Below are positions 35,387-43,705 of a DNA stretch of 64,000 nt, in pieces. Each line of letters begins with the position of its first letter. Position 1 is the stretch's first letter. The stretch is taken from positions 4,356,001-4,420,000 of the forward strand of contig NZ_CP107532.1 in the NCBI RefSeq assembly GCF_025813715.1, written 5' to 3'. The DNA comes from Methylobacterium sp. FF17. Lineage in GTDB: Bacteria > Pseudomonadota > Alphaproteobacteria > Rhizobiales > Beijerinckiaceae. Position numbers and translations under genes: made by a program. The notes beneath the pieces are model-generated. The model was not told where the DNA came from and ran no database searches. It was given only the letters and a program-made list of their open reading frames with translations.

Positions 35387-36021
35387 TGGTCCTGTCCCTG
35401 AACCCCGCCCGTGCGCTCGCGGGCCTCGCCCTCCTCGGCCTCGGTGCCGGCCCAGCCCTCGCCCAGCCCAAGGGCGATCCCGATTGGCCCTGCGTCCAGC
35501 GCAAGGTCTCGACCTTGAGCCCCGGCACAGTCTGGACCGGGCCGGATCTTGAGGCCGCTGGCCCCTGGGGCGACGATTTCGAGGCCGCGGCCCTTGCCCA
35601 GAAGATCGCCTCGCGCCGCACCGCCCTGTCGGAGGTCGACCCGCTCCTCGACGATTTCGTGGCCAAGGCGGGCGCCGAGAAGGAGAAGCGCCTCACCCGC
35701 GTCTTCGCCGGCGTGTTTGAGGTCATCAACGGTGAGCGCAGCAAGGTCATCGCGGGCATCGGCCGCTACGCACAGGGTCAGCGCCGCATGGCCGAGCGTA
35801 TCCGCGAGGAGGCCGACCAGATCAGCGCCACCAAGGACGCGCCGAGCGCGCAGGATGCCCGCGACATTCCCAAGGACGCCTCGGAGTTGGAGACCAAGTT
35901 CACCTGGGACCGGCGCATCTTCCAGGAGCGCAGCCAGTCCCTGACTTATGTCTGCGAGGTGCCCACCCTGCTGGAACAGCGCCTCGGCGAGGTCGCCCGC
36001 CGCATCCAGGCCCGGCTCTAG
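35386..36021 (+). CDS. lutG: Secreted protein of the lut cluster
   Basis: The 211-residue protein has a signal peptide (LAGLALLGLGAGPALAQ) and a mainly helical mature domain. DWPCVQRKVSTLSPGTVWTG follows the signal peptide and there is a second cysteine in YVCEVPTLLEQR. The region TVWTGPDLEAAGPWGDD is acidic and could bind metal, but no motif is recognised. The position fits lutG of the lanthanide cluster. The stop is 333 bases before lutH. Confidence 0.78.
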   Translation: MVLSLNPARALAGLALLGLGAGPALAQPKGDPDWPCVQRKVSTLSPGTVWTGPDLEAAGPWGDDFEAAALAQKIASRRTALSEVDPLLDDFVAKAGAEKEKRLTRVFAGVFEVINGERSKVIAGIGRYAQGQRRMAERIREEADQISATKDAPSAQDARDIPKDASELETKFTWDRRIFQERSQSLTYVCEVPTLLEQRLGEVARRIQARL

Positions 36022-36354
36022 GCGGGCTAGGCGCAAGGGGCTCCCAGTACGGCGAGCCCCGGCGTCGCAGCAGAAATCTCGCTTCACTGAAGTGTCGGCC
36101 TGCCCGCGCGAACCGGCTCAGCACCCGGAAAGGCATTGCCACTTTATCCCGAACCGCTTGCCGGAACGTCCTTAAGTCCCTGAAATAAAGCGATAAAATG
36201 TTGCTGCTGCGCCACGACGGCAGACGAAGATTGATGCGATAGGGCTCCAACGCTGAATATGTGCCGGTCCCCGATTGTCGTTCAATGACGATCCTCGCAA
36301 GGATGCATTCGACAAGCCCCCGAGAACGAGGGGCGGAAGATCGAGGGTCTGGGG
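36022..36354. other. 333-base intergenic region before lutH
   Basis: No gene is seen here. A seven-base GC hairpin (36037-36043 with 36054-36060) follows lutG and may weakly end that message. A candidate promoter lies at 36158-36186. The stretch 36181-36210 is AT-rich compared with the rest and would suit an open complex. The leader from there to the ATG is about 160 bases. Confidence 0.6.
36158..36186 (+). promoter_or_regulatory. Possible lutH promoter
   Basis: TTGCCG (36158-36163) and TGAAAT (36181-36186) are 17 bases apart; each matches four of six consensus bases. The AT-rich run after it supports the site. It would let lutH be controlled apart from lutA-lutG. Confidence 0.35.
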
Positions 36355-38925
36355 ATGACGAAGCGGACGCTGCGAGGCAGCCTGCTCTTTTCTGTGGCTT
36401 TGGTGCCGGGTGCCGCCCTGGCACAGGGCGCGGGCGGGCAGCAGGCGGTGAGCTTGAGCGAACTCAGCGTCGTGGCGACCACCCCTGTCGGCGCGGGGGG
36501 AAGCTCGCTCAGCCGTGATCCCGTCGTGACGGCGCCCTTCGGTCAGGTTCCGGTGTCGGCCGAGCCGCGCCTGCGCGGCGGTGCGCAGCCCCTCTACAAG
36601 ATCCCGAGCACCGTCGAGACGGTCACGGCGGCCGATCTCGACATCGATCGCGGCACCTTCAATGCGGTCGCCACGCTGGCGCGTCGGACACCGGGCCTCA
36701 ACCTGTCCGACTCGCAGGGCAACAACAACCGCCTCGACATCAACTATCGCGGCTTCCAGGCCTCGCCGGTGACTGGCGTGCCCCAGGGCCTGGCCGTGTA
36801 CCAGAACGGCGTGCGCATCAACGAAGCGTTCGGCGACACGGTCAACCTCGACCTAATTCCGCCCTCGGCGATCCAGCGCATCGACGTGGTCACGAGCAAC
36901 CCGGTCTTCGGCCTCAACGCCCTGGGCGGGGCGATCAACATCCAGATGAAGAACGGCTTCACCTGGCAGGGGGCCGAGGTTACCGCGCTCGGCGGTTCGG
37001 ATGGCCGCGTGGCCGGCGGCCTCGAATACGGCAAGATGATCGGGCCGTGGAGCTTCTACTTCAACGGCGACGGCCTCAACGACCGGGGCTGGCGCTTCCA
37101 GTCGCCCAGCACGATCGGCCGCATCTACACCGACCTCGGCTACCGCACCCCCGATTCCGAGTTCCACCTGATCGGGAACTTCGCCCGGACGTTCTTCGGT
37201 GCCGCCGCCGCGACGCCGGTCGACTTCACCCATGCCGATCCGCGGGCGATCTTCACCTATCCGCAGACCACCACCACCCAACTCGGAACCCTGCAGCTCA
37301 CCGGCCGGGTCGACATCTCGCCGACCTGGGATCTCGCCGGCAACGCCTATTTCCGCCGCTTCAGCCAGCAATACATCGACGGCAACGACGCCGAGTTCGA
37401 GCGTTGCGGCAATTCCTGCACGACGCCCAACGCCCTGCGCTTCGACGATGACGGTTTCCCCGAAAGCGTGACGTCCGATCAGCTCCGAATCCGCGGCGCC
37501 AACGGGCAGTTGATCCCGTTCACGCGCGAGGCCGGACTCACGCGCGGCGTCCCCTACGGGACGCTCGACGTGACACGGACGGAAGCGACCGGTTACGGGG
37601 GCTCGCTCCAGGCCGCCAACCGCGACCGGATCTTCGGCTTCGGCAACAGCTTCGTCGTCGGCGGCAGCATCGATGTCGCGGATTACAGCTACAAGTCGTC
37701 GAGCACGCTGGGCATCATCAACCCCGACCTGTCCGTCACCACGAACCCGAACAACCCGACCTATGGATTGGTCCCAGGTCTCGGCGCCAACCAACTGCGC
37801 ACGGACGCCGCGCTCGGTATCGCACCGAGTTCGGTGATCGGCTCGAACCTCTACATGGGCGTTTACGCCACGGATACGATCGACCTCACCGACGCGCTCT
37901 CGCTCACGGCGGGTGCCCGCCTGAACTTCGCGCGCGTCTCCACCACCGACCAGACCGGCTTCTCGCCGGACGTCAACGGCACGCACTACTTCACGAAGGT
38001 GAACCCGCTGGCGGGCCTGACCTATCGGTTCACGCCCGGCCTCTCGCTCTTCGGCAGCTACTCCGAGTCGAATCGCGCCCCGACCCCGCTGGAACTGGCC
38101 TGCGCGAATCCCGAGCGGCCCTGCCTCCTGCCGAACTCGTTGGTCGCCGACCCGCCGCTGAAGCAAGTCACCGCCCAGAACTACGAGGTCGGCATCCGGG
38201 GCGCGATCCCGAACTTCTATGACGGCGGTCTGCTCACCTATAAGGTCAGCGCCTTCCGCAACGACCTCACCAACGACATCCTGCAGCTCGCGACCCCCGG
38301 CAATGCGGCGCGCGGCTACTTCGTCAACGTTCCGGCAACCCGGCGCCAGGGCATCGAGGTCGGCGGCGAGTACAGCCGCGGCGACCTCTCGGTCTACGCG
38401 AACTATGCCCTGATCGACGCGACCTTCCGGTTCACGGGAACCCTATCCTCGCCGAACAACCCCTTCGCCACGGAGGACGCTGACGGCAACCCGGGAGAGA
38501 TCCTGGTGACGCCCCGCAAGCAGGTCCCCCTGATCCCCAACCATCAGTTCAAGGTCGGCTTCGAGTACACGGTCCTGCCGGGCTGGCGGTTCGGCATGAA
38601 CCTGCAGGCCTTCTCCTCGTCCTACTTCCGAGGCGATGAGTCGAACCTCAACCGCAAGCTGCCCCCGTACTACGTGCTGGGTCTCAACACGAGCTACCAG
38701 ATCACGCCGAACCTCCAGGTCTTCGGCCTGATCACCAACCTCACCAACAACCGCTACACCACGTTCGGCACCTTCTTCGAGCCGGGTCTCGTCGCCAACC
38801 GCTACCCGGTCAGCGACGTGCGCACGACGACGCTCGCTCAACCGCTGTCGATCTATGGCGGCCTGCGCTACGCCTTCGGTCCGGACCCCGTGCCGATGGC
38901 CGAGCCGATCATCCGCAAGTACTGA
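36355..38925 (+). CDS. lutH: TonB-dependent receptor of the lanthanide uptake cluster
   Basis: The 856-residue outer membrane receptor has a signal peptide (LLFSVALVPGAALAQ), a likely TonB box in LSELSVVATTPV at about residue 38, a plug domain with LDINYRGFQASPVTGVPQGL and VFGLNALGGAINIQMKNGF, and a barrel ending in the aromatic-tipped strand typical of the class. The last strand ends YGGLRYAFGP and a short tail. In M. extorquens lutH imports chelated lanthanide across the outer membrane. The lanthanide role is inferred from synteny with lutA-lutG. A 17-bp hairpin terminator follows. Confidence 0.92.
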   Translation: MTKRTLRGSLLFSVALVPGAALAQGAGGQQAVSLSELSVVATTPVGAGGSSLSRDPVVTAPFGQVPVSAEPRLRGGAQPLYKIPSTVETVTAADLDIDRGTFNAVATLARRTPGLNLSDSQGNNNRLDINYRGFQASPVTGVPQGLAVYQNGVRINEAFGDTVNLDLIPPSAIQRIDVVTSNPVFGLNALGGAINIQMKNGFTWQGAEVTALGGSDGRVAGGLEYGKMIGPWSFYFNGDGLNDRGWRFQSPSTIGRIYTDLGYRTPDSEFHLIGNFARTFFGAAAATPVDFTHADPRAIFTYPQTTTTQLGTLQLTGRVDISPTWDLAGNAYFRRFSQQYIDGNDAEFERCGNSCTTPNALRFDDDGFPESVTSDQLRIRGANGQLIPFTREAGLTRGVPYGTLDVTRTEATGYGGSLQAANRDRIFGFGNSFVVGGSIDVADYSYKSSSTLGIINPDLSVTTNPNNPTYGLVPGLGANQLRTDAALGIAPSSVIGSNLYMGVYATDTIDLTDALSLTAGARLNFARVSTTDQTGFSPDVNGTHYFTKVNPLAGLTYRFTPGLSLFGSYSESNRAPTPLELACANPERPCLLPNSLVADPPLKQVTAQNYEVGIRGAIPNFYDGGLLTYKVSAFRNDLTNDILQLATPGNAARGYFVNVPATRRQGIEVGGEYSRGDLSVYANYALIDATFRFTGTLSSPNNPFATEDADGNPGEILVTPRKQVPLIPNHQFKVGFEYTVLPGWRFGMNLQAFSSSYFRGDESNLNRKLPPYYVLGLNTSYQITPNLQVFGLITNLTNNRYTTFGTFFEPGLVANRYPVSDVRTTTLAQPLSIYGGLRYAFGPDPVPMAEPIIRKY

Positions 38926-39040
38926 TCGGGTTTCCGTTCGATCCGCGCGGCGCCAAGCCCCCAACACCAAGCCCCCGGCGCAAACTCCCCCGGCAACCGA
39001 GTCCGGCGGGGTCGGACAGACGCACCGGCAAATGACCAAC

Positions 39041-39076
39041 AAGAGCGGCGCGGATCCCAGGATCCGCGCCGCTCTT
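39041..39076. terminator. Hairpin terminator after lutH
   Basis: A perfect inverted repeat pairs 39041-39057 with 39060-39076 around a two-base loop (in practice a four-base loop). It has no long T tract after it, only CTTCG. It probably ends the lutH message and separates it from the lanmodulin remnant. Confidence 0.8.
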
Positions 39077-39142
39077 CGTTCGTCAGGGGGCTGTTCGGTG
39101 AGACGGTCGGCGACCTGCCCTCACGAAGCGGAATGTGCATCC

Positions 39143-39420
39143 ATGTCGTCTCTCCTGTCCGCCGTCATCGCTGCCGATGTCGCTGCCTTCGACCTCGACA
39201 GGGGCAGCCCGCCGGATGCGAAGGAATCCGAACGCCCGCCTCACGGCGGCCGAACCCAAGGCTGCCGACCCGGACGGCGATCCCCCCTCGGCAGGAAGGA
39301 ATATCTCGCCGTTGCGGCCACGCGCTTTAAAGCCGCAGACCCGGATACCGGGGGACCCTCGATGCGAAGGAACTCTCTTCACCCGCCGGCGCTTCTCTGG
39401 CGACCCTGCTGAAACAGGCT
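39143..39420 (+). pseudogene. lanM: Frameshifted lanmodulin (LanM) remnant
   Basis: Pieces of a lanmodulin-like EF-hand protein appear in different frames. From the ATG at 39143: AADVAAFDLDRGSPPDAKE, which fits an EF-hand of type D-x-D-x-D-G with the D5-G6 part replaced. After about 39230 the next frame reads NARLTAAEPKAADPDGD. Then the first frame again gives RKEYLAVAATRFKAADPDT. Another shift near 39345 gives TLDAKELSSPAGASLATLL, which closely matches my memory of the LanM C-terminus. About +1, -1 and -1 base changes are needed, and substitutions cluster at the glycine of the loops. The signal peptide and one EF-hand are shortened or missing. Confidence 0.72.
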
Positions 39421-39454
39421 GTCCCCCGAGGGCAGCCGCCCCTTCGGAGAGCCC

Positions 39455-39817
39455 ATGATACGGATCAGACTCGTCCTGCCGGCCGCCCTCGTGATGCTCG
39501 GCGCCGCTGGCCCCGTCCTCGCCTCCTCATGCGCGGAGCAGATCGCCACGATCGAGCGTCGCCTCGACAGCGCGGGTGCCGAGCAGGTCACCGGCAAGGA
39601 GCCGCCCGGAGGCCCGACCTCTTCGCACTCGGACAAGGCCCTCGCCCAGCCGCCGAAGGTGAAGCCGACCGATCCGTCGACGACGGCCAGCGCCGGTGGC
39701 GTCTCGGAAGCGCGCGACCTGATCAAGAAGGCCCGCGCGCAGGACAAGGCCGGCGACATGAAGGGCTGCGAGGACACGATGACCGAGGCCAAGAAGAAGG
39801 CCGGCGCCCTGCCGTAG
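39455..39817 (+). CDS. Small secreted protein after the lanmodulin remnant
   Basis: The 120-residue protein begins MIRIRLVLPAALVMLGAAGPVLASSCAEQ with a signal peptide and a cysteine at the mature end; a second cysteine lies in MKGCEDTMTEAKKK. The middle is Pro/Ser/Thr-rich (about residues 45-80) and the end is a charged helix. It has no EF-hand and so is not lanmodulin. It ends before a strong hairpin at 39855. Function unknown. Confidence 0.75.
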   Translation: MIRIRLVLPAALVMLGAAGPVLASSCAEQIATIERRLDSAGAEQVTGKEPPGGPTSSHSDKALAQPPKVKPTDPSTTASAGGVSEARDLIKKARAQDKAGDMKGCEDTMTEAKKKAGALP

Positions 39818-39854
39818 GCCCGAGCAGACCTGCCCTCCTCACGGGCCGGATATC

Positions 39855-39902
39855 GACATGGAAAGGGCCGCGTCCATCCCCGGACGCGGCCCTTTCCATG
39901 TC
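39855..39902. terminator. Strong hairpin terminator between convergent genes
   Basis: A 21-base perfect stem pairs 39855-39875 with 39882-39902 around a six-base loop. It lies between the plus-strand small secreted gene and the minus-strand transferase gene, so it can serve both. Neither side has a long T tract. Confidence 0.85.
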
Positions 39903-39947
39903 GGGAGCACTTGTTTGCTGGCAGCTCAGGCGGGCCGCCGAAGCCGA

Positions 39948-41453
39948 TCAGTAAGCATTCTTGGTCCGGAACAGCGAGACGGGGGTCGAGAGCATGATCC
40001 GGATGTCGAAGAGGATCGACCAGTTCTCGATGTAATGCAGGTCGTGGTCGACGCGCTTCTGGATCTTGTCGCTGGTATCGGTTTCGCCGCGCCAGCCGTT
40101 GACCTGGGCCCAGCCGGTGATGCCGGGTTTGACCCTGTGGCGGGCGAAGTAGCCGTCCACGACCTGATCGTAGAGGGTGTTGGCGGCCTTGGCCTGGAGA
40201 GCGTGGGGCCGGGGGCCGACCAGGGAGAGTTCGCCCTTGATGACGTTGAAGAGCTGCGGCAGCTCGTCGAGCGAGGTCTTGCGGATGAACCGGCCCACGG
40301 GCGTGACGCGGGGATCGTCGCGGGTCACCAGCTTGGCCGCGCCGGCATCGCTCTGGTTGACGTACATGGAGCGGAACTTGAAGACTTCGATCAGCTCGTT
40401 GTTGAAGCCATAGCGCTTCTGGCGGAACAGCACCGGCCCCGGCGAGGTCAGGCGCACGGCAAGCGCGACACCGAGCATGACAGGGGACAGGGCGAGTAGC
40501 ATCGCCAGGCCGACCACGCGGTCGAAGACGCTCTTGGTCACGATGTCCCAGTCGGCCATCGGCTTGTCGAAGACGTCGAGCACCGGCACGCTTCCGAGAT
40601 AGGAATAGGCACGGGGGCGCAGGCGGAGCTTCGAGGCCTGCGCCGAGAGGCGGATGTCGATCGGCAGGACCCAGAGCTTGGCCAGCATCTGCAGGATGCG
40701 GTCCTCGGCACTGATGGGGATCGTGACGATGATGAGGTCGATGCGCGTGTTGCGGGCATAGGCGACGAGGTCGCTCACGGTGCCGAGCTTCGGGTAGCCG
40801 GCCACCACGGTGTCGGAGCGGGTGTCGCCGCGATCGTCGAACACGCCGACGATGCGGACACCGGAATCGGTTTGCGCGTCCAGCGCCCGGATCAGTTCCT
40901 CGGCCACGACTCCGCCGCCGACGATGGCGGTTCGCCGATCGAAATGGCCCCGCTGCATCTGCGTCGCGATGAGCCACGCCACGGCGGAGCGCTCGACCAT
41001 GAGGGCGGCGAGCCCGCCGGCGAAAAAGCTCGCGAGCCAGATGCGGGAATAGTGATCCGCGATCTTGGCAAAGACCATGACGGTGGCGACGATCAGGAAG
41101 GCGAGGGCCCAGGCCCCGGCCAGGCGCAGCATCGAGCTCTTCAGCGTGCGCAGGGCCGTGATCCGATAGGCGCCCCCGGCCTGGATCAGGAACACCGCGA
41201 GCGCTGCGGCACCGAGCGTGGCCACGAGGTACTGGGGCGCGAGCGGCACGATCCCGGCGAGTTCGGCCTGATGGATTCCGACGCCGGTCAGGGCGATCAG
41301 CAGGAATTCGGCGACCCGGACGCAGCCGGCCAGCACCACCGGCGACAGGAGGGCCGGCGGGGTGTGCGCCGGGCTCCCGGCGAGGGGCAGGGCGGTCGCT
41401 TGGCCGGTTCGCTCGGCCGCATCCAGCAGGTCACGGACATCGAAGGCGCTCAT
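39948..41453 (-). CDS. Undecaprenyl-phosphate sugar phosphotransferase (WcaJ-like)
   Basis: This 501-residue protein starts the building of an exopolysaccharide repeat by moving a hexose 1-phosphate to undecaprenyl phosphate. Four to five membrane helices (about residues 45-155) precede a nucleotide-binding-like domain with AIVGGGVVAEELI and a C-terminal bacterial sugar transferase domain: RQKRYGFNNELIEVFKFRSM, TSLDELPQLFNVIKGELSLV and VGPRPHALQAK. The ATG at 41453 has GGAAG six bases upstream. It heads a cluster of polysaccharide genes on both strands. Confidence 0.93.
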   Translation of the reverse strand: MSAFDVRDLLDAAERTGQATALPLAGSPAHTPPALLSPVVLAGCVRVAEFLLIALTGVGIHQAELAGIVPLAPQYLVATLGAAALAVFLIQAGGAYRITALRTLKSSMLRLAGAWALAFLIVATVMVFAKIADHYSRIWLASFFAGGLAALMVERSAVAWLIATQMQRGHFDRRTAIVGGGVVAEELIRALDAQTDSGVRIVGVFDDRGDTRSDTVVAGYPKLGTVSDLVAYARNTRIDLIIVTIPISAEDRILQMLAKLWVLPIDIRLSAQASKLRLRPRAYSYLGSVPVLDVFDKPMADWDIVTKSVFDRVVGLAMLLALSPVMLGVALAVRLTSPGPVLFRQKRYGFNNELIEVFKFRSMYVNQSDAGAAKLVTRDDPRVTPVGRFIRKTSLDELPQLFNVIKGELSLVGPRPHALQAKAANTLYDQVVDGYFARHRVKPGITGWAQVNGWRGETDTSDKIQKRVDHDLHYIENWSILFDIRIMLSTPVSLFRTKNAY

Positions 41454-41508
41454 GGCAGGCTTCCGGGTTTCAGGCACGCACGGATCGAGGGGTTGGGGCG
41501 GGAACCGG

Positions 41509-42744
41509 TCACGGCATCGTCGAGGCGATCGCCGGGCGGGCAGCCTCGGCCCGGGCGCGCAGGGCCGCGGCGTAGCCGGAGAGCACGTCGGAACCCATCC
41601 GTGTCATCGAGAAGCGCGCCTTGACCGAGGCCGCGAGCGCTTCGAAGCGCAGGCGGGTGGTTTCGGGATCCGCATCGAGGATCTTCGTGATGGCGTCGGC
41701 GAGCGCCTTCCCGTCGCGGGATGGGACGAGCTGAGAGGCGGCAGGTCCGAAGATCTCAGGGATCCCGCCCACGTTGGTCGCGACCAGGGGCTGGCAGGCG
41801 GCGGCGGCTTCGAGCACCACGTAAGGCAGGGATTCGGCGAGCGACGGCACCACCATGATGCGCCCGCGGGCCAGCACCGCGCGGATCGCCTGGGGCGGCT
41901 CGAACGCCACCGCTTCGCCGAGCCCCATCTCCACCACGCGGGCGGCGAGGAGGTCCGCATCGGGGCCCGAGCCCACCATGAGGAGGCGCAAGGGATATCC
42001 CGCGGCGCGCAGGCGCAGGAGCGCATCGAGGAGGAAGGGCACGCCCTTCGCGTCGCGCAACTCGCCGATATAGAGCAGGTCGTAGCGGTCCTCGGCCGGG
42101 ATCACGGGGGCGAATTCGGCATCGGCGATCCCGTTATGGACGATACGGGTGATGCGGTACGGGTCGCCCGCATAGGCCCGGTGCCGGCCGGCCACGTACT
42201 CGCTCTCGAAGAGGAACACGTCCGTTCGCAGGGCGAGACCCCGCTCGATGCTCATGTAGAGGCGATGGCTCAGGGTGCCGGGCTTGTAGTTGTAGCTGCC
42301 CCCGTGAGGGGTGTAGGCGCGGATCGGATCCACGCCCCGTACCACCGCGAGGCGGGCATAGACGCCGCCCTTGGCGCCGTGGCCATGGAGCACCGTCGCG
42401 CCGACCGCCTCGGCATGGCGCGAGACGGCACGTAGGGTGAGGAAGTCGGAGGGGTGCGGATTGCGTCGCATCGGCAATCGGGTGATGCCCAGCGCGAGAC
42501 AGGGCGCCAAGTCGGCCAGGGCCCGGGCGGCGCGCTCGCCACCGGTGGAGGCATCGCAGACGAGGCCGACCTGATGCCCGGTCGAGGCCTGAATGCGAGC
42601 GAGATCGAGCACATGCCGGAAGAGGCCGCCGACCGGCGCGCGGAACACGTGCAGGATGCGCTGCTCGGTCGGGCCGCCCACAGCGGCGTTCAGGACTGGG
42701 ACGGAGCGGCTCGAATCGGTGAGGCCGGGGGCGAACGCACGCAC
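41509..42744 (-). CDS. Glycosyltransferase (GT4-like)
   Basis: This 411-residue protein has two Rossmann halves, with HVFRAPVGGLFRHVLDLARI near the start, HGHGAKGGVYARL in the first half and the GT4-type E-x7-E region ESLPYVVLEAAAACQPLV near residue 300. It is expected to add a sugar to the lipid-linked repeat made by the WcaJ-like protein. The start is uncertain; the GTG at 42744 was chosen because its N-terminus fits the family, and a GTG at 42861 gives 39 more residues. The gap to the WcaJ-like gene is 55 bases. Confidence 0.85.
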   Translation of the reverse strand: MRAFAPGLTDSSRSVPVLNAAVGGPTEQRILHVFRAPVGGLFRHVLDLARIQASTGHQVGLVCDASTGGERAARALADLAPCLALGITRLPMRRNPHPSDFLTLRAVSRHAEAVGATVLHGHGAKGGVYARLAVVRGVDPIRAYTPHGGSYNYKPGTLSHRLYMSIERGLALRTDVFLFESEYVAGRHRAYAGDPYRITRIVHNGIADAEFAPVIPAEDRYDLLYIGELRDAKGVPFLLDALLRLRAAGYPLRLLMVGSGPDADLLAARVVEMGLGEAVAFEPPQAIRAVLARGRIMVVPSLAESLPYVVLEAAAACQPLVATNVGGIPEIFGPAASQLVPSRDGKALADAITKILDADPETTRLRFEALAASVKARFSMTRMGSDVLSGYAAALRARAEAARPAIASTMP

Positions 42745-42944
42745 GACAGGGAACTCCAAGCGACGGGGCGCGAGCGTCTGGGACGCTCGGCCGTTGCTTG
42801 ACCCTGAGGCCGGAGAGATGGGCGGATCGTTAAGGCAGCCGCGCGAGGCGCGCACGGACACGGCGCCGGCGCCTGGATGGACGCGGGAGTTGCGGACGGG
42901 GTTAGGCGAGTCCTAACCGCTCACGGAAGAAGCGCCCGATCAGA

Positions 42945-43517
42945 TCAGAAGAACCGCTCCTTGATCACGATCGTGTCGCCCGGGCGAACGGGATAGGTCA
43001 TCGGCACGATGCCCGAGACGAGGCCGTCCCGGCCCTCGCGGGTGAGCACCGCGTAGTCGCGCGCGGCCCGGGGGCCGAACCCGGCGGCAATCGCCACCGC
43101 GGTCTCGACGGCCATGCCGTTGACGTAAGGGTACTGGCCCGAGGTCGTGACCTCGCCCAGGATGTAGAACGGCCGATAGGCGTCGACCTCGACGGTGACG
43201 TGCGGCTCGCGCACGAAGCCTGCGGCGAGCTTGGTCTCGATCGTGCGCGCCGCCTGGCTGGTGGGCTGCCCCCCCACCTTCACGAGGCCGATGAGCGGCA
43301 TGGCGATGTTGCCGGCCCCATCGACGGCGTAGATGTTCGAGAGGTTGTCCTGCCCGAAGACGATGACCCGCAACCGGTCGCCCGCCGAGAGGGTGTAGCG
43401 CGCCCCGATGGAGCCGGTCCCCGTGGCGTCGAGCTGATCCGTCCGGAAATCCGGGCGCAGGCACCCGCCGAGCGCGAGGCTCGACGAGAGAGCTATGAGA
43501 AGTGATCGCCGGTTCAT
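42945..43517 (-). CDS. Polysaccharide export lipoprotein (Wza-like)
   Basis: The 190-residue protein has a lipoprotein signal peptide with lipobox LGGC at about residue 20 and then a polysaccharide export domain: YTLSAGDRLRVIVFGQDNLS near residue 40 and SLBB-like FYILGEVTTSGQYPYVNGM. It is the outer-membrane export partner of the GumC/Wzc-like protein encoded divergently. The ATG at 43517 precedes MNRRSLLIALSS. The length is short for Wza, as in many alphaproteobacterial forms. Confidence 0.92.
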   Translation of the reverse strand: MNRRSLLIALSSSLALGGCLRPDFRTDQLDATGTGSIGARYTLSAGDRLRVIVFGQDNLSNIYAVDGAGNIAMPLIGLVKVGGQPTSQAARTIETKLAAGFVREPHVTVEVDAYRPFYILGEVTTSGQYPYVNGMAVETAVAIAAGFGPRAARDYAVLTREGRDGLVSGIVPMTYPVRPGDTIVIKERFF

Positions 43518-43705
43518 CAACACCGCCGCCGTGAGGAATATGTGGTGCGAGACCTACGGCCATATGGTTAACGAAGACTGACGCTCCGCGGTCGCGAGGC
43601 ATCGGCACCCCGCTTCTTAACGTCCGGTCAATCTTAACGCGCTCTAATCATCCGCGAGCCGGCATTCTCGCGGTCGGCATCCTTGCCTTGCGTGAAGATC
43701 GAGCC

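Noticed and set aside
39455..39817. Small secreted protein considered as the working lanmodulin
   Set aside because: It has a signal peptide and acidic parts but no D-x-D-x-D-G EF-hand loops.
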